A DNA stretch of 64,000 nt. Origin: Chromera velia. Taxonomy: Eukaryota; Sar; Chromeraceae. Positions 15,001 through 25,084 of this stretch are shown one piece after another; within the stretch, counting starts at the first letter, position 1, and each line of letters opens with the position of its first letter. The DNA is taken from the NCBI GenBank assembly GCA_018398765.1, contig JAHBMJ010001605.1, forward strand, positions 1-64,000, read 5' to 3'. A program made the position numbers and the translations under genes. A model generated the notes under the pieces. It searched no databases and was not told the DNA's origin. It worked only from the letters and a program-made list of their open reading frames with translations.

Positions 15001-17105
15001 TGCTCTAAATTCCAGGGCTGCGAGAAGAGACCCAGACGAAGATCCTGCACCACCCCCACCTGTCCCCCCAACACCTGAAGACTGCAGCAGGCTCTTTGGC
15101 ATGAAATCCCTCTCGGCAGCTCGGCCCGTTCCAGCCTCGAGGAAAGGGGCAAGGAGCCGCATGTGAGTCGAATGGGAAACTCTGGGTAGGGCTGCTACTG
15201 CCATACAGGTCTCGTCTATTAGAGCTGCAAAAAGGGCTCTCAGAGATTCCTGTGAGGGCGAGAGGGACAGAGAGAGCTCTAACGGGGCCGCGCTGGCGTT
15301 CTCACCCTCTCCAGCAGGGAGAGCAGTCGGAGGGCTGTAAAGAGACAGGTCCAAAAACAGAAGTGGACTCTGGGGAATGGTCCCCGACCACCTCGTTCCC
15401 TCATCTGGTGCCTCTGCGGTCCCCCCTGCAGTCTCATTCTCTGCAGGCTTCTTTGTCTGGTGGCTCAAGCCCCCTTCCAGCAACACAAGCTGGCGCTCGA
15501 TCCACCTGAGACAACCGGAAGTTTCAAGAAGGAAGAGGAGAAAGTCAAGGGTTAGAGGTCGCACTCACATACATACAACTCAGTATCTTCAATCCAGCGT
15601 GTTGCAAGGTGAAACTGCTGGAGAATGCACACAGACAAGTCAATGAAAATGCAAAAAGCGGGAGCATTCTTGAGTTGTCATCAGTTACGTGACCGAAAAT
15701 ACCTTGGAGTCTACTTCATTGAAGGAGAACGGTAAAACGGGAGTAGTTTTGGGAGAAAATTACAAGAGTCAAACATGGAAACAAATTTTCTGATCAAATC
15801 AGTCAGACTGACGGGAGGTGCAGAGGGCCACTTGCCGACAGGATAGCCTCGTCGTGGGGTGTCAGGCGGATCCCGTCACCGTCATTCCCAGCTCGAACTT
15901 GCCTCTCTTTCGCACGCGAGACCCTCTGTCTAACCTGCCTCTCTGCAGAGACCAAGGCCTCCGTCAGAGCTCTCATTCCGATTCCGTCCTCAAAAAGAGG
16001 TCGAATAACGGACCGCATACCCTCCAGAGCCGTCTGGTGCCCCGGACTGGACTCTGTCACTCTCACAGCACGATCTGATTGGGGTCCCATCATTGCAGGC
16101 GGAACCCTATTACCAGACTGACAGGCGTCTGCCAGATCGGCTAATGTGTGATCGACTGCCGTCAGTGCTGCGTCGAGAAACAAAGCGTCGACAACAAAGC
16201 CAAGACGTACGAATGCAGCACAAAACTTCCGCAGTGCTGAACGCTGTGAGAATCCGAGGGTTGAAGGAAAACCAAGAATCTCCAAAACCTCCGCCTCCGT
16301 TTTGGCTGATAACACTCGTGCAGAGGTCAGAGGAACTCCACCCCCTGATTTCTCCCCCACGCCCTCATCGTCCGACCCTCCTACTGCCTCAGCCATTGCT
16401 GCTCTGGGAGTTGAACCATCGATTTCCCTTTTTCCTCCTCCCCCCATGGGCGATCCCCCCCCTTCTCTTTGAGGAGGAGGGCCCCTTCTGTTGGGATTCT
16501 GCTGACTCTGGGGTGATGGGTCGCCCTCCGCATCCATGGGTCCGTCTTCGACGATGCCTCCTTTCATGAGACGGTCTGAGACTCTCGCAAGCGCTGTGGA
16601 GAAGCATCCAAAGACCGCCGTGTGTAGTCGTCGGGATATTCTGGCAAGGTCCCGACGTACTTTCAGACGCCACGCTCGTTGAGCTTGGATGAAGTCGGAC
16701 GCCGTCCTCGTGTGCATTGACTTGGTGTCCACCAAACGCACCTTTTCCAGCTCCATACACACGTCTTTGGCAGCAAAAGCGATGGCTCGGAATGAAGGAC
16801 GGAGACAAAGAAGATTTTCTTCTAGTCGTGCAGCAGCATGACTCATCTTCTGCCTCGATCTCACAAGCTTCCAAATTCGGAAAGGTCGCCATTTGTGGAA
16901 ATCCCGAAAGACGGGAATTCGCCTCAGCTTCCAGAAGAGTTCTCTTTCTCGAATAAAATCAGCCAGCGGGGTCGTCTCTGTCTTGCCATCTTGAAGGGTG
17001 GCAGACACACCCTGAGTGCTGAGGGTCACAAAACTCTCCTTCGAGATCTCCTGGAAGGCAACAACCTCGAGGTCGTATGGGTCAGAGGGAACAACCACAA
17101 GAGAC

Positions 17106-17139
<34 letters not shown>

Positions 17140-19544
17140 GAGCACGGATTCGCACGTCTCATTCTGTTTTTTCATCCATTCTTCCATCCGATCATCCTCC
17201 CACTCGCCCACTCATCAATTCATGCATCCACGCTTTCCTCGATCTACTCGCCCGTCCACTTATTTTCTGTCCAAACGCTCATCCACCCATTCAGGCGCCC
17301 TTTCGTTGATTCCGGTAAAGCTTCTCCATCCATTCAGTTTATGGACAGAGGGACCCCCATGAATATCTCTTCCTCCTCTTTGTGCTTTCCTGTAAGACCC
17401 TTCGACTGACTTGTCTCTGAGGCACACGACTTTTTTTCTTCTTTGAAGATAAACGAACTGCCCCGCCGCCTCGTCCAAATGCTGCACCGTCAGAAAGAGT
17501 CCAAGCAGCTTCTCAAACGCGCGGACACCTTCAGGGCTCAGAGGTTGCCCATCTCCAGGCCCCCTTCGTTTTCCTGGACCGCCCTTCGCATCTCTAGCAG
17601 CGTCTCTTTCACGGTCCTTCAAGAAAACTAGGGCTGAAAAGTCGGGTGCCTCGAAATCATCACCCCCCGCCAGACCCCCCACAACAATACAATCGAGAGG
17701 ATCCACCCCACCCTGCAACAACGCCCTTAAGAGAGGCCTCGCAGTCTCTCCAGCAGAAAAAGAGCCAACAGCACCCTCCTTTGCCTTCCTCAGAGCATCA
17801 AAAAAGACCTCCGCGTCTCTCCCCCTGCAAGAGCACATATGGAAAGATAGGGAGAAGAAAAAGAAAAGAAAACATCTATTTGAACCAGTCAGCAAAAGTA
17901 AAACGCCCTAAATGCGGCCACGCTGCAATCGCTAAACTACTTTTTAAAGGCTGTTTCTCTTCTCAGGGAGCCGTCCTTGATCTTTCATTCCTGTTGCCTA
18001 CGTGCGACTCCAAGTCAGGGATTTTTTCATTTATCCACTATAAGAACCGACTTCTTCTCTTTGTGCCTTCCAACTCAACACTTCCCACACCCACCCACAC
18101 ACCTTTGAAGAGGGCCCCTTGCAGCACCAAGCTGACCCCCCTCCTCTCCTGCCTGAAGACCCCCTTCCCCCCCCGCAGGAGCACCAAGCGGCCTCGGGGG
18201 GTTGAGGTAAGGGTTGCCTCTTTCAATCAAGTCACGCGCCGCCTCACTTGCCTCCCCTCTGCCAGCAGGACGGCGAAGCGCAGTCGCAGCCGCCACTAAT
18301 TCCTCCCGCGTCCGAAATCTCCACCTGCGTCTGGAGTCCAAAGGGGGGGAGTAGCGAGAGGAGGGCGAGGAGGGCGACACATCCGCCTCACTTGGAGCTC
18401 GGCGCTTTCCGTGAGGAGACATGCCGCCACCGGGAGAAACGCCAAAGGAGTCAGGTCGCAGTGTGGCTCCCATTGCCCCCCCTCTTGGGCTCTTGTCGTC
18501 TCCCCCCAAACCTGGTCCTAAGGCGTCTCCCCAGAAACGGGTGGAGTCGAGACCTTGGTGTCCGGAGGGGGAGGGGGTGCGCGAGCTTTGGGCCTGCTCA
18601 GCTTCCTTTTTCTGCATGTACGAAGCGGCAGAGAGCAGTTCCTGACAAAAAAGAACAACAAAGATGAAACTCGACTGATACTGAACGCCCTATTTTGAGA
18701 TGGTGATACCAGCTGAAGTAGTCAGACCCCAGTGTAAAGTGAAAGGAAGAAAAGAAAAGAGAAGGTTGACCGACCGCTTGTTCCTCTTGTTGTTTCTTGA
18801 GCAGTCTCTGCACCTGGTCTTCGATCACCTGCATGCGCCACTTGGCGTGTGTGATGTACGAAATCCGTCCCCTTCCTCCCTTGCCTCTGCCCTGGGGGTG
18901 TGGGGGGAAGGCCATGGGTGAGGTGGGGTTGGACCATGACTTCTGGTCCTCTTTCTTCTTCAACCTTGCATTCCCACCCCAGCCGGGGGATCCTCTCTCT
19001 TCGTTGGAGTGTCTGAAGGTCCGGTAGCCTCCTGGGAGTGGTGGAGCCTCGGCCTTGTCTGCATGCAAGAGGGAGGAATCAGCAGTTGAGACTCCTCAGA
19101 TAGACTCGTTTGTGTATACATATACACATGCCTCACAAATCCATGCATGGTAGACGGAGTGATTCTCTTGAATTCTGCCCAGACTGCAGGGGACTTACAC
19201 GGAGGTCGAGGAGATATCCCGGTTGAGTGAAAGTCAGAGGGTACCCTGTCCTCTGAAGGGGTGGAAGAGAAGACTGCAGGGAAGGAATTGTCCTGATTGG
19301 GATTGAAGGACGAGGAAGAGGAAGAAGCAGCTGCTTGGTACTGGGTGACCGCAGCACTGGGATACACAGAAGGGTGGAAGTCTTTGCTACCACTCTCTCC
19401 TGCGGAAAAGGGAGAAGGCGAGGATTCCCAGGAGGCTGAGGAAGAAGCAAACTGATTCTCTGCGTAAATCCTGTTGCTCAAGGGGGCTCCATCCATGGTT
19501 CCTCTCTTCTCTCCTTCTTGAGGACCCGTAACCTCTTCACTCAT
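1..19544 (-). CDS. Dynein heavy chain, partial (N-terminus to AAA4)
   Basis: Heavy chain of a microtubule motor, probably an axonemal single-headed inner-arm type. About 23 exons are visible, approximately: 19544-19199, 19058-18775, 18642-18103, 17829-17416, 17105-15833, 15505-14745, 14587-13992, 13782-13000, 12697-12505, 12353-12250, 11900-10920, 10631-9752, 9490-8827, 8500-8423, 8078-7264, 6917-6590, 6259-5800, 5631-4925, 4691-4440, 4099-2828, 2580-2462, 2250-2019 and 1840-115. Stalk, AAA5 and AAA6 lie beyond the left edge. The tail has the block IPVFRDFHKWRPFRIW, typical of dyneins whose N-terminus carries FRKFRxWKxFxxW. The linker start shows LKERHW. Four AAA modules follow in order. Roughly 4,600 codons precede the stalk, against about 3,000 in ordinary dyneins, because of Gly/Ser/Arg-rich inserts. 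The start is the first Met of the most upstream exon with a clean donor (GTAAGT at 19198); no upstream exon was seen. Family assignment is very secure, subfamily is not. Confidence 0.93.
115..1840 (-). other. Dynein AAA3 lid plus AAA4 module, last exon in window
   Basis: A 1.7-kb exon. It opens with the AAA3 lid landmarks FLYSFGLGCVSRVLQGV and LRREFKDRLM, equivalent to HYTFNLRDLSRVFQGI and HECxRVFxDRL. AAA4 follows with P-loop LLVGIPGCGKETVCRLAAF (about 1030-1085), where the family has LLVGVGGSGxQSLTRLAAF. The sensor region reads KRNLHAVVSCAPG and ALINCATVVVMETW, matching RNLHVVLxMSPVG and LVNCCTIDWFxxW. Gly/Ser-rich inserts occur near 1170-1210 and 560-700. The exon ends at a GTACGT donor (114); the coiled-coil stalk is outside the window. 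Confidence 0.88.
1841..4099 (-). other. Dynein AAA3 module
   Basis: AAA3 carries the P-loop FVGGSGLGKTSLVE (about 2963-3008). Walker B is LVMVLDDIHMPQKG (about 2535-2580), matching VFIDDLNMPxxD, followed by LLRMALDHGGFY. A short exon (about 2250-2019) ends in RLARHFH, and the next exon continues VFHLREPSREEL; together they give the usual RHFxVFxxxxPS block across a GTCAGC donor and a CTGCAG acceptor. A poorly conserved insert of about 200 residues (3500-3960) separates the AAA2 lid from AAA3. Confidence 0.85.
4440..6259 (-). other. Dynein AAA2 module
   Basis: Three exons encode AAA2. Walker A is VVVGETGSGKS (about 6093-6125). The Walker B region is KWLVLDGEVTASWADDLNSL followed by GERLLLD and LKLIFEVGSL (about 4925-5090), matching WIVFDGPVDAxWIENMNTVLDD...LIFEVEDL. 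The next exon supplies ADAPPSLVSRCGVVHV (about 4625-4690), the equivalent of ASPATVSRCGMV. A Gly-rich insert lies at about 5215-5330. Confidence 0.88.
7264..9490 (-). other. Dynein AAA1 module with divergent catalytic motifs
   Basis: AAA1 is the main ATPase of dynein. Three exons cover it (about 9490-8827, 8500-8423, 8078-7264). The lead-in MPFGFEFLGSRQRLAMTG and TDRFWIGITQAM match PYGYEYLG...ITPLTDRCYLTLTQAL. Walker A reads GPAGAGKSYA (about 8922-8947), keeping the Lys. Walker B, in its own 78-nt exon, reads CFDDFDQI where the family has CFDEFNRI. Sensor I reads TITEHAG where the family has TMNPGYAGR. LPDNLRALLRPVSLVSPE and the helix FALRFLKSLFERA are conserved. An insert of about 100 residues lies between linker and AAA1 (about 9110-9400). 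Confidence 0.88.
9752..13782 (-). other. Dynein linker-coding exons
   Basis: Five exons encode the linker, the lever that swings during the power stroke. Landmarks in order are LKERHWTAI (about 13045), LLELGFLQASPLI with the ALRATDLLELG lead (about 12640), the PVWARVDTLL and FTRVDRLWRSV stretch (about 11650-11800), and AFCRFYFLPTSDLLKLLG (about 11050-11120). The last matches the canonical AFPRFYFLSxDDLLxIL of all heavy chains. The section ends with LELWMASLESSM (about 10490-10540) and LILLAVHHRDVTADLL (about 9750-9810). Large Gly/Ala-rich inserts sit near 11200-11560 and 10200-10450. Confidence 0.85.
15833..17105 (-). other. Dynein tail exon with conserved N-terminal block
   Basis: This exon begins after a (TG)n tract and TGCAG acceptor with residues VVVPSDPYDLEVV. 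It continues into a Phe/Arg/Trp-rich block (IPVFRDFHKWRPFRIW) followed by helices. Known axonemal heavy chains of the DNAH6/14 kind carry the same order: a VPYDLxVV strand, then FRxFRxWKxFxxWK, then a long helical tail. That is my basis for preferring an axonemal inner-arm identity, by recall rather than alignment. Two low-complexity Gly/Pro-rich inserts interrupt the helical part near 16350-16550. Confidence 0.7.
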
Positions 19545-20938
19545 GATGCTGTTTGTCCCTACTTCGTTTGAAGCAAAACGGGTTGATGCTTAGAAAGTCC
19601 GGGACTCTTTCGGACCGCCATGCGCATGGGGGTGCTTTCAACAATTCGCTTTTTCGCTTCGCAGGTCTGACTGAAGTGTCAGATCATGCAGTGTTGTTTC
19701 AAAATTCTCTCCAAGCATGCACCGTCAGTCTGGCACTCAATCCAGCAAGTTAAGTCCAGCTTGCAGGATGGGTGCAGGCTCTAATACCTTGCCGTTGCTA
19801 ATTACCGCTGTATCCAAGGTGGGTTTGTGCGAGTGTATCTATACGTGCATGCATATATGTAGTTACGCATTCTTTATTGTCTTCCTTAGTGTCTCTCTGG
19901 TCCTTTGTCGGGCCAGTACGCATTCTTTATACATGCAGGTACATATGCAGTTGTCTAAAACAACAGTGCATGCGTGGGCGGCAGCGTTCCGCGCGCTAGC
20001 CCGCGCGCGGGGCCGTGGCCGCGGAGACACGCCGGGGCCGTAACTTTTCCGGCCCTAGCGGCGAGTCTACAAGTTCATTTGTTTATTCTTTCTAGTGAAT
20101 AATTTTAACATGCATATACTCTTTGTCAAGTAAGCCTTTTGTCTAGTACTTAATCACTTAGTGTTCACTCCCAGTCACCATCGTCGTAAGGGGCCTGAAT
20201 TGCTACTGGTGCTGAATGAAGCTTCCTCCCTCTGAGCTCTTGGCTTTCTCTCCCCTCTCCTGCAGTAGACTGAGGCTCTGATGACTGCAAGTTGCATCCG
20301 AACCTTAATTGCTCCTGCGATTCTTGATCGAGTTGTGTTCGTTCTCTCTGTAATTCTATACACCGCCCGCCTGAAGACTACAAGGGCCCCTGGTGCGAAC
20401 GCTCCATCTGTTGAACAAACAACAGGGGCAAAGTGAGCCCGTTACTCAACACTACTCAACACATTCCTTCCAGTATTTTCCAATCTTCTCACTCTCATAT
20501 TTTTCTAACGTCTTTTTAACTGTTTGCTTCAAATACGACTTTTAATTATAATCTGCCACTCTAACATCAAGGATTGTATTCAGAATCTTCTGCACATTGA
20601 ACAACGATCTCACCCTCAAATCCCCTTCCAGCCCTTCTAGCCCCCCTTCCTCCCAATTTCTTCTCCGGATGGTCACATCTATTGTACACCACAGCCCTGC
20701 TTTCTTCAAAATAGCTTTCAATTAACGCCATCACCACCTCGTCATGACGTCTGGTCATTAACCCCCCTGTTTTACATGCAACCCCATACTACTTACGTAC
20801 TCCAATTCTCTCCACAACCATCACACTTCTCTGGTGTAGTGGTAAGTCATTGGTGACTTCAGAACTAAGACGCAGGGCCATTGCATCTTAAAACTCTAAA
20901 GGAGAAAGATTGGTGTTGTTACGCTCCCTAGGTATAGT
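19545..20938. other. Upstream flank of the dynein gene, no gene seen
   Basis: This stretch should contain the dynein promoter. A GC-rich block at about 19980-20045 (CGCGC and GGCCG words) stands out from AT-rich surroundings. Pyrimidine-rich DNA follows. A minus-strand 63-codon frame at 20567-20758 starts MTRRHDEVVMALIESYF, vaguely like the post-RT region of some LINEs, but is too short to assign. Nothing else could be supported. Confidence 0.4.
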
Positions 20939-20946
20939 ACATATGT

Positions 20947-21536
20947 CTAGGGTGCAGCACTCCAGGATGGTTACTATTTTTTTTTAGTGATTTTAGTACC
21001 CCCTCCCCCTATATATCGATCACCTAGCACTTTAAAAGTGGTGCCAATCGATTGTTTAGCTTAAGTTACTTCTAAAAACATCTCAAAAAGGTTGAAACAC
21101 TTTATGGTTCTTGAACAATTGTATGATTTTGATGTATCGCTTCAGTATTTGATAAAAAGGCCTCTAACCAAGTAACCCGTAACCATTTTTAACCCCTGAC
21201 AAAAAGTGAGTAACTATCCACTATAAGGTCTTTAAACATGTTTTAAATAACTTTTAAACACTTTCTAAGATGGACTTTGAATGATGGTTACTGACCTAAA
21301 ATGACCTCTAACCAAGTATAACCCGTAACATCACGAAGCGACATGTATTTAATAACCCCTGTAACCTATAACACAACGAATATTAACTCACACCAAAATT
21401 TTATGTTTTTGGGAAGTAACTTGTCAAGCCGTACCCCAAAAATATTTTGTTACTAAAAAATAAAATGAAATTTTCACTTTTTTTGGTCATATCAGCTCCA
21501 AAATCTAGTATATACACCAGAAGTGCTGCCCCCTAG
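20947..21536. mobile_element. Short TIR element, ~590 bp, non-autonomous
   Basis: The left end reads CTAGGGTGCAGCACT and the right end reads AGTGCTGCCCCCTAG, an inverted repeat with one mismatch over 15 bp. Flanking 8-mers are ACATATGT (20939-20946) and ACGTATGT (21537-21544), a probable 8-bp target duplication with one change. ACATATGT is itself palindromic, so the inverted repeat could instead be longer. The interior is AT-rich, with words such as TAACCCGTAACC, and has no coding frame. It looks like a MITE. The CTAGGG terminus is shared with the element at 34650-35684. Confidence 0.6.
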
Positions 21537-21544
21537 ACGTATGT

Positions 21545-23737
21545 TCAGCCATGTCCCCATGCCCCCATCCCTCTGCCTCTGCACTACATTCAAGTATGGC
21601 ATTGCATACTATGGTTGTAGCACTGCGGCGCTGCCTATAACTCTAACCCCCTCCATCTCTGTGCCATCCACTGCTTTTTTCATTCTTTGTACCTGAAAGT
21701 TGTACGTCTCACACAGTTATGGTGGAGTCTCCGATTATACTCCCCCAGTCCCCGTTTGTATGCGCTTTACTAGTAGCCAACTCACTCCTTCTTTTGAGGT
21801 ACTTAGCAATGCCGGGTCTCCAGCCTCTGTTGCTTTGGTCGGAGGTACACGTCCTAGCCCTCTATTCTTTGTCGGCAAGGCTACGACCATTTTTTTTTAA
21901 TCTTGTCACCATAGGGGTCTAGATACAGGGGGGGGATGGCGTAGTATATAGAGATGTGCCTAGGGGCTACGCCTTAAAGGCGTTGTATATAAAGGCATTT
22001 TGCCTTAGGAGCAATACCCTAAGGGTGTTGTATTGTATGTATAAGGTCTTAGACAGGCTACACCCCTTCATTGATAAAAAATTGAGCTAAACTCACAATT
22101 GAGTCACAAATAATCATATTGTGCTAGCCAGATCTAGCCAGTTTACATCAGCCTGCGCCCTTTAATATATTATAATCTGGTCGTTAAATCAAAATCAAAT
22201 ATGATTCATTCATTTTTGTGACTCTTGTTTGTTATATATGGAAGAAGGTCCTTGTACATCGGCATACATATCTAAATAAAACGGCTTTTGAACTAGGCTT
22301 TTGAACGCTCGTGCATATCATACTGGAAAACGCTTTCACAACTTCCCCCAACGATCTGCTACACCCCTGCAAGGGCGTTATATATAGCCGTCGGACAAAG
22401 GCTGACGCCCCCCCCCCCGAGGCGCTATATACATGCAAAGCAGACAACGCCCCTTCATGGCGTGTTATAATAACAATTCTAGACCCCTATTCCCATCATC
22501 TTTGAAAGAAAAACCTCTGAAATTGCTTGTTTTTAAGTAAGTGACAGACGGTTGTTCTTGAATAAGTGGTAGATGGTTGTCTATATATAGGACGGTTATC
22601 TATACTCAGTTCACCCTAGCTTTTTCTTTGTATACGCATTGTTATGTGGTGTTTCTTCATCTGATTCAGTTATATTCAGTTAATCTCTATTCACACACGC
22701 CTAGAAGCCTTGACTGATATAAGTCAATCATATATATTGTTATACAACCGGATTTGACAGCTTCTAATTTAAACAGTCATCTTCACGTCTTTTTACATTT
22801 ATATTGATTATAACTTTGAATCGATTGACTGCAGCCAAGGTTGCTTGTAAAGAACTTGAAAGAAGCATTACAAAGGGCCCTTGAAAGGGGCGTGACTTTG
22901 ATATATGGTGTAATGTGATGTTTAGCTGTGTCTATGTCTGTATTCATCTATGTTCATCGACTCCTGCAATCTAAGTTGCTACAATCGCGGTAGTTTATCT
23001 AAGTGCGGCTCACAAGTACGTAGGTGACAAGTTTATGAAACATTTTTTTTTACTTCCGTTTATGGCTAAGCCTATATATCATAGCAAAAAAAAATAATAA
23101 AATAAGTAAACCAGAATTTGCTTAATTTTTTTTTTTTGTGTGCAATACTTAAGCAACAGTTAGCAATAGTTATACAACATCAAAACAACAGTTATGCAGC
23201 ACTTGAACAACAGTTGTTTGTGATCCAACATCGTTATAAAACAAAAAAAGCAAGAATTTGCTTTAATTATTTTTTTTTTGCTGTAATACGCCTAGGTTTA
23301 TGGTTATGGTTCATGAGAAATCGACCTCTAAAGTTTTAAATTTGATCAAAATTAGTAATTTAGCTTTCTAAATTACTTTTGTTTACTATTTTAAATTACT
23401 TTAAATAACTCTAAATTGCTTTAGATTACTTTTAATTACTAAGCTAAATTATTTTTAATTACTGATCTAAATTACTCAAACTTGCAGGTCATCATCATCA
23501 TCATCATAAGCTATCGCCATTGGCCTATAAATAGACGTCTAGCATTCAGTGGGAACGCGCGAGGCAGTTCTGTTCTTTATAATAGCAGTTTACTTAATTT
23601 ATACTTAATTCAATTTTTTGAACCAGGATGTTTAATTTAATTAATTAACTAGTTGATTCATCATTCACCATCGCTATCGGCCCATAAATGAGCGTCTAAT
23701 GTTCGGTTGGTTTGATACGCAGCTGGACATACTGCTA
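21545..23737. other. AT-rich non-coding tract
   Basis: No convincing gene. It contains loosely repeated GGCGTT-TATATA words (about 21980-22460), a C13 homopolymer near 22411, long T runs (about 23043, 23129, 23272), and imperfect AAATTACTTTxAATTACT repeats at 23340-23480. A CATCAT microsatellite lies at about 23489-23508. Two related lines, GGCCTATAAATAGACGTCTA (about 23522) and GGCCCATAAATGAGCGTCTA (about 23679), form a diverged direct repeat. Confidence 0.5.
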
Positions 23738-23797
23738 GGCATAGTTGCACTAGTACAGTACAGTGTAGAGGCAAAACTAGTACAGTACAGTACAGTT

Positions 23798-23851
23798 CGA
23801 GCGGCCTGCCCTGTCCTGCTTCATTAAGTTGGGCAGGCCGCCCGCCGCTCG
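23798..23851. repeat. GC-rich hairpin
   Basis: GCGGCCTGCCC (23801-23811) and GGGCAGGCCGC (23831-23841) form a perfect 11-bp stem around a 19-nt loop. CGAGCGG before it and CCGCTCG after it can pair as an outer arm. It is an island of GC in AT-rich DNA, right beside the left ACAGTACAGT array. Confidence 0.6.
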
Positions 23852-24070
23852 TTCCACTACCTTTTTATAAGCCTTTAAGCTAAGTTTTAGGCTACTTAAT
23901 TTATTATAACTTAAACCTTACTTTTCCTTATATTTTTAGTAATTTTTTACTAGTATTTTAGTGAGTGTTCATTATGTTTTCATAGTAAACATAAATTAGA
24001 GAAAAAGATGGCTTCAAGTGAAGCCTCTCAACCATGGGAATACAAGGTTTTTGTTCCACCTCTTGAGTCC

Positions 24071-24496
24071 TTAGACGAGGTTTTCTTTGTTGAAGTCGAG
24101 GGGCGGAGGAAATCCAGGGCAACGATGTCCTTGTAGATGACGTCGGAGTGGCGCAAGGCAGTACAGGCTGCGACGCCCCCTCTTCAGCTTAACTGTATAT
24201 CGCCGGGAATGACAGCGTCGCACCTGTTTATAATACAGACACTCCACCTCCACCTCATGAGGCCAATGGAAGTGGTACCTCTGATTCGATTCATCATCAG
24301 ACAAATCGATGATGATCCACTTGTACCGAGGAGCAGTACTCTTCACAGCAACTTGCAGGTATCCCTTACTTTTAAGAAAATCTTGAAACGCCTGTCTCTT
24401 TGACTGGTACTCTCTGCGAGCTATATATGAGAGCTGCTCAAGCCTGAGGTAGCGAGAAGAGGGGACCTCGGACATGATTCCGGGACATCGTACCAA
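24071..24496 (-). CDS. Unassigned 141-codon reading frame
   Basis: An open frame with a fairly ordinary amino-acid composition: basic near the end (KLKRGRR), with WIIIDLSDDES and FHWPHEVEVECLYY in the middle. I recognise no family. It lies within the inverted-repeat-bounded interval and could be a degraded transposon gene or an exon. A plus-strand frame starting at 24009 (MASSEASQPWEYKVF) overlaps its 3' end and stops after about 42 codons; only one strand can be real. Confidence 0.25.
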   Translation of the reverse strand: MVRCPGIMSEVPSSRYLRLEQLSYIARREYQSKRQAFQDFLKSKGYLQVAVKSTAPRYKWIIIDLSDDESNQRYHFHWPHEVEVECLYYKQVRRCHSRRYTVKLKRGRRSLYCLAPLRRHLQGHRCPGFPPPLDFNKENLV

Positions 24497-24561
24497 AAAT
24501 TCTGGGAAAAAGCGTCAGCGATTTTAGGGAAGCCCTGTGCCCAACCGGGTTAAAATTTCTG

Positions 24562-24837
24562 TTGAGGTCCGGCGCGCACTGTGGCAAAATACAGCCTGAA
24601 ACAAGAAGCACGCATTTTCAATTTTTGAGCGTGCCATCATTTCCTTCAACGTCGAATCATTTTTGCGTTTGGGACAGACGCCGGCACTACAGGAGAGAGA
24701 CCCAGATTTTGGGAATCCAAAGACTTGACCTTGTATCAGACAAATCTGCCGAGGCATTTAATGATGAGCTAGATGGAGAGATGGCGGTTGAATACCTGAA
24801 GAGCATCGGATTGGAGTTCAGAGAGGCTCCTTTCTAA
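24562..24837 (+). CDS. Unassigned reading frame with protein-like C-terminus
   Basis: The last ~45 codons (ILGIQRLDLVSDKSAEAF, then DELDGEMAVEYLKSIGLEF and a stop at 24837) look like real protein. The upstream part does not and may be intronic. No family recognised. It may be the 3' exon of a small gene or a remnant in the repeat-bounded interval. Confidence 0.25.
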   Translation: MRSGAHCGKIQPETRSTHFQFLSVPSFPSTSNHFCVWDRRRHYRRETQILGIQRLDLVSDKSAEAFNDELDGEMAVEYLKSIGLEFREAPF

Positions 24838-24926
24838 GTCACTATAATTTATGATCACTATATCATAACTTAGCATACGTTTATAGTACCCCCAAGAAAG
24901 CTTCCTATGGTTGATCCAGAGCGACC

Positions 24927-25025
24927 GCCAAAGCCCGACCGCGCCGAAAGCGCGGCCACGCCAAAGCCCAACCGTGCCGAAGGCGCGGCCGTGCTGAAGC
25001 CTGACCATGCTGAATTAAGGCGCGG
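24927..25025. repeat. 33-bp tandem repeat, three copies
   Basis: Units start at 24927, 24960 and 24993 with GCCAAAGCCCRACCG. The first two contain GCGC-type stems around CGAAA or CGAAG loops. The third is diverged. A related stretch (CCAAAGCCCTGGCGCCGAAG) occurs at about 26503. A (TGCA)n run follows at about 25063-25082. The unit length is a multiple of three (PKPDRAESAAT-like 11-mers on the plus strand), but no gene context supports translation. Confidence 0.7.
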
Positions 25026-25084
25026 GCATGCCGCTCTAAAGCCCACAGCTCTATCAGCTGTTTGCATGCATGCATGCATGCAAT

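Noticed and set aside
20831-20890. tRNA-like A-box (TGGTGTAGTGGTAA)
   Set aside because: The downstream B-box does not fit and no cloverleaf can be drawn, so neither a tRNA nor a SINE head is supported.
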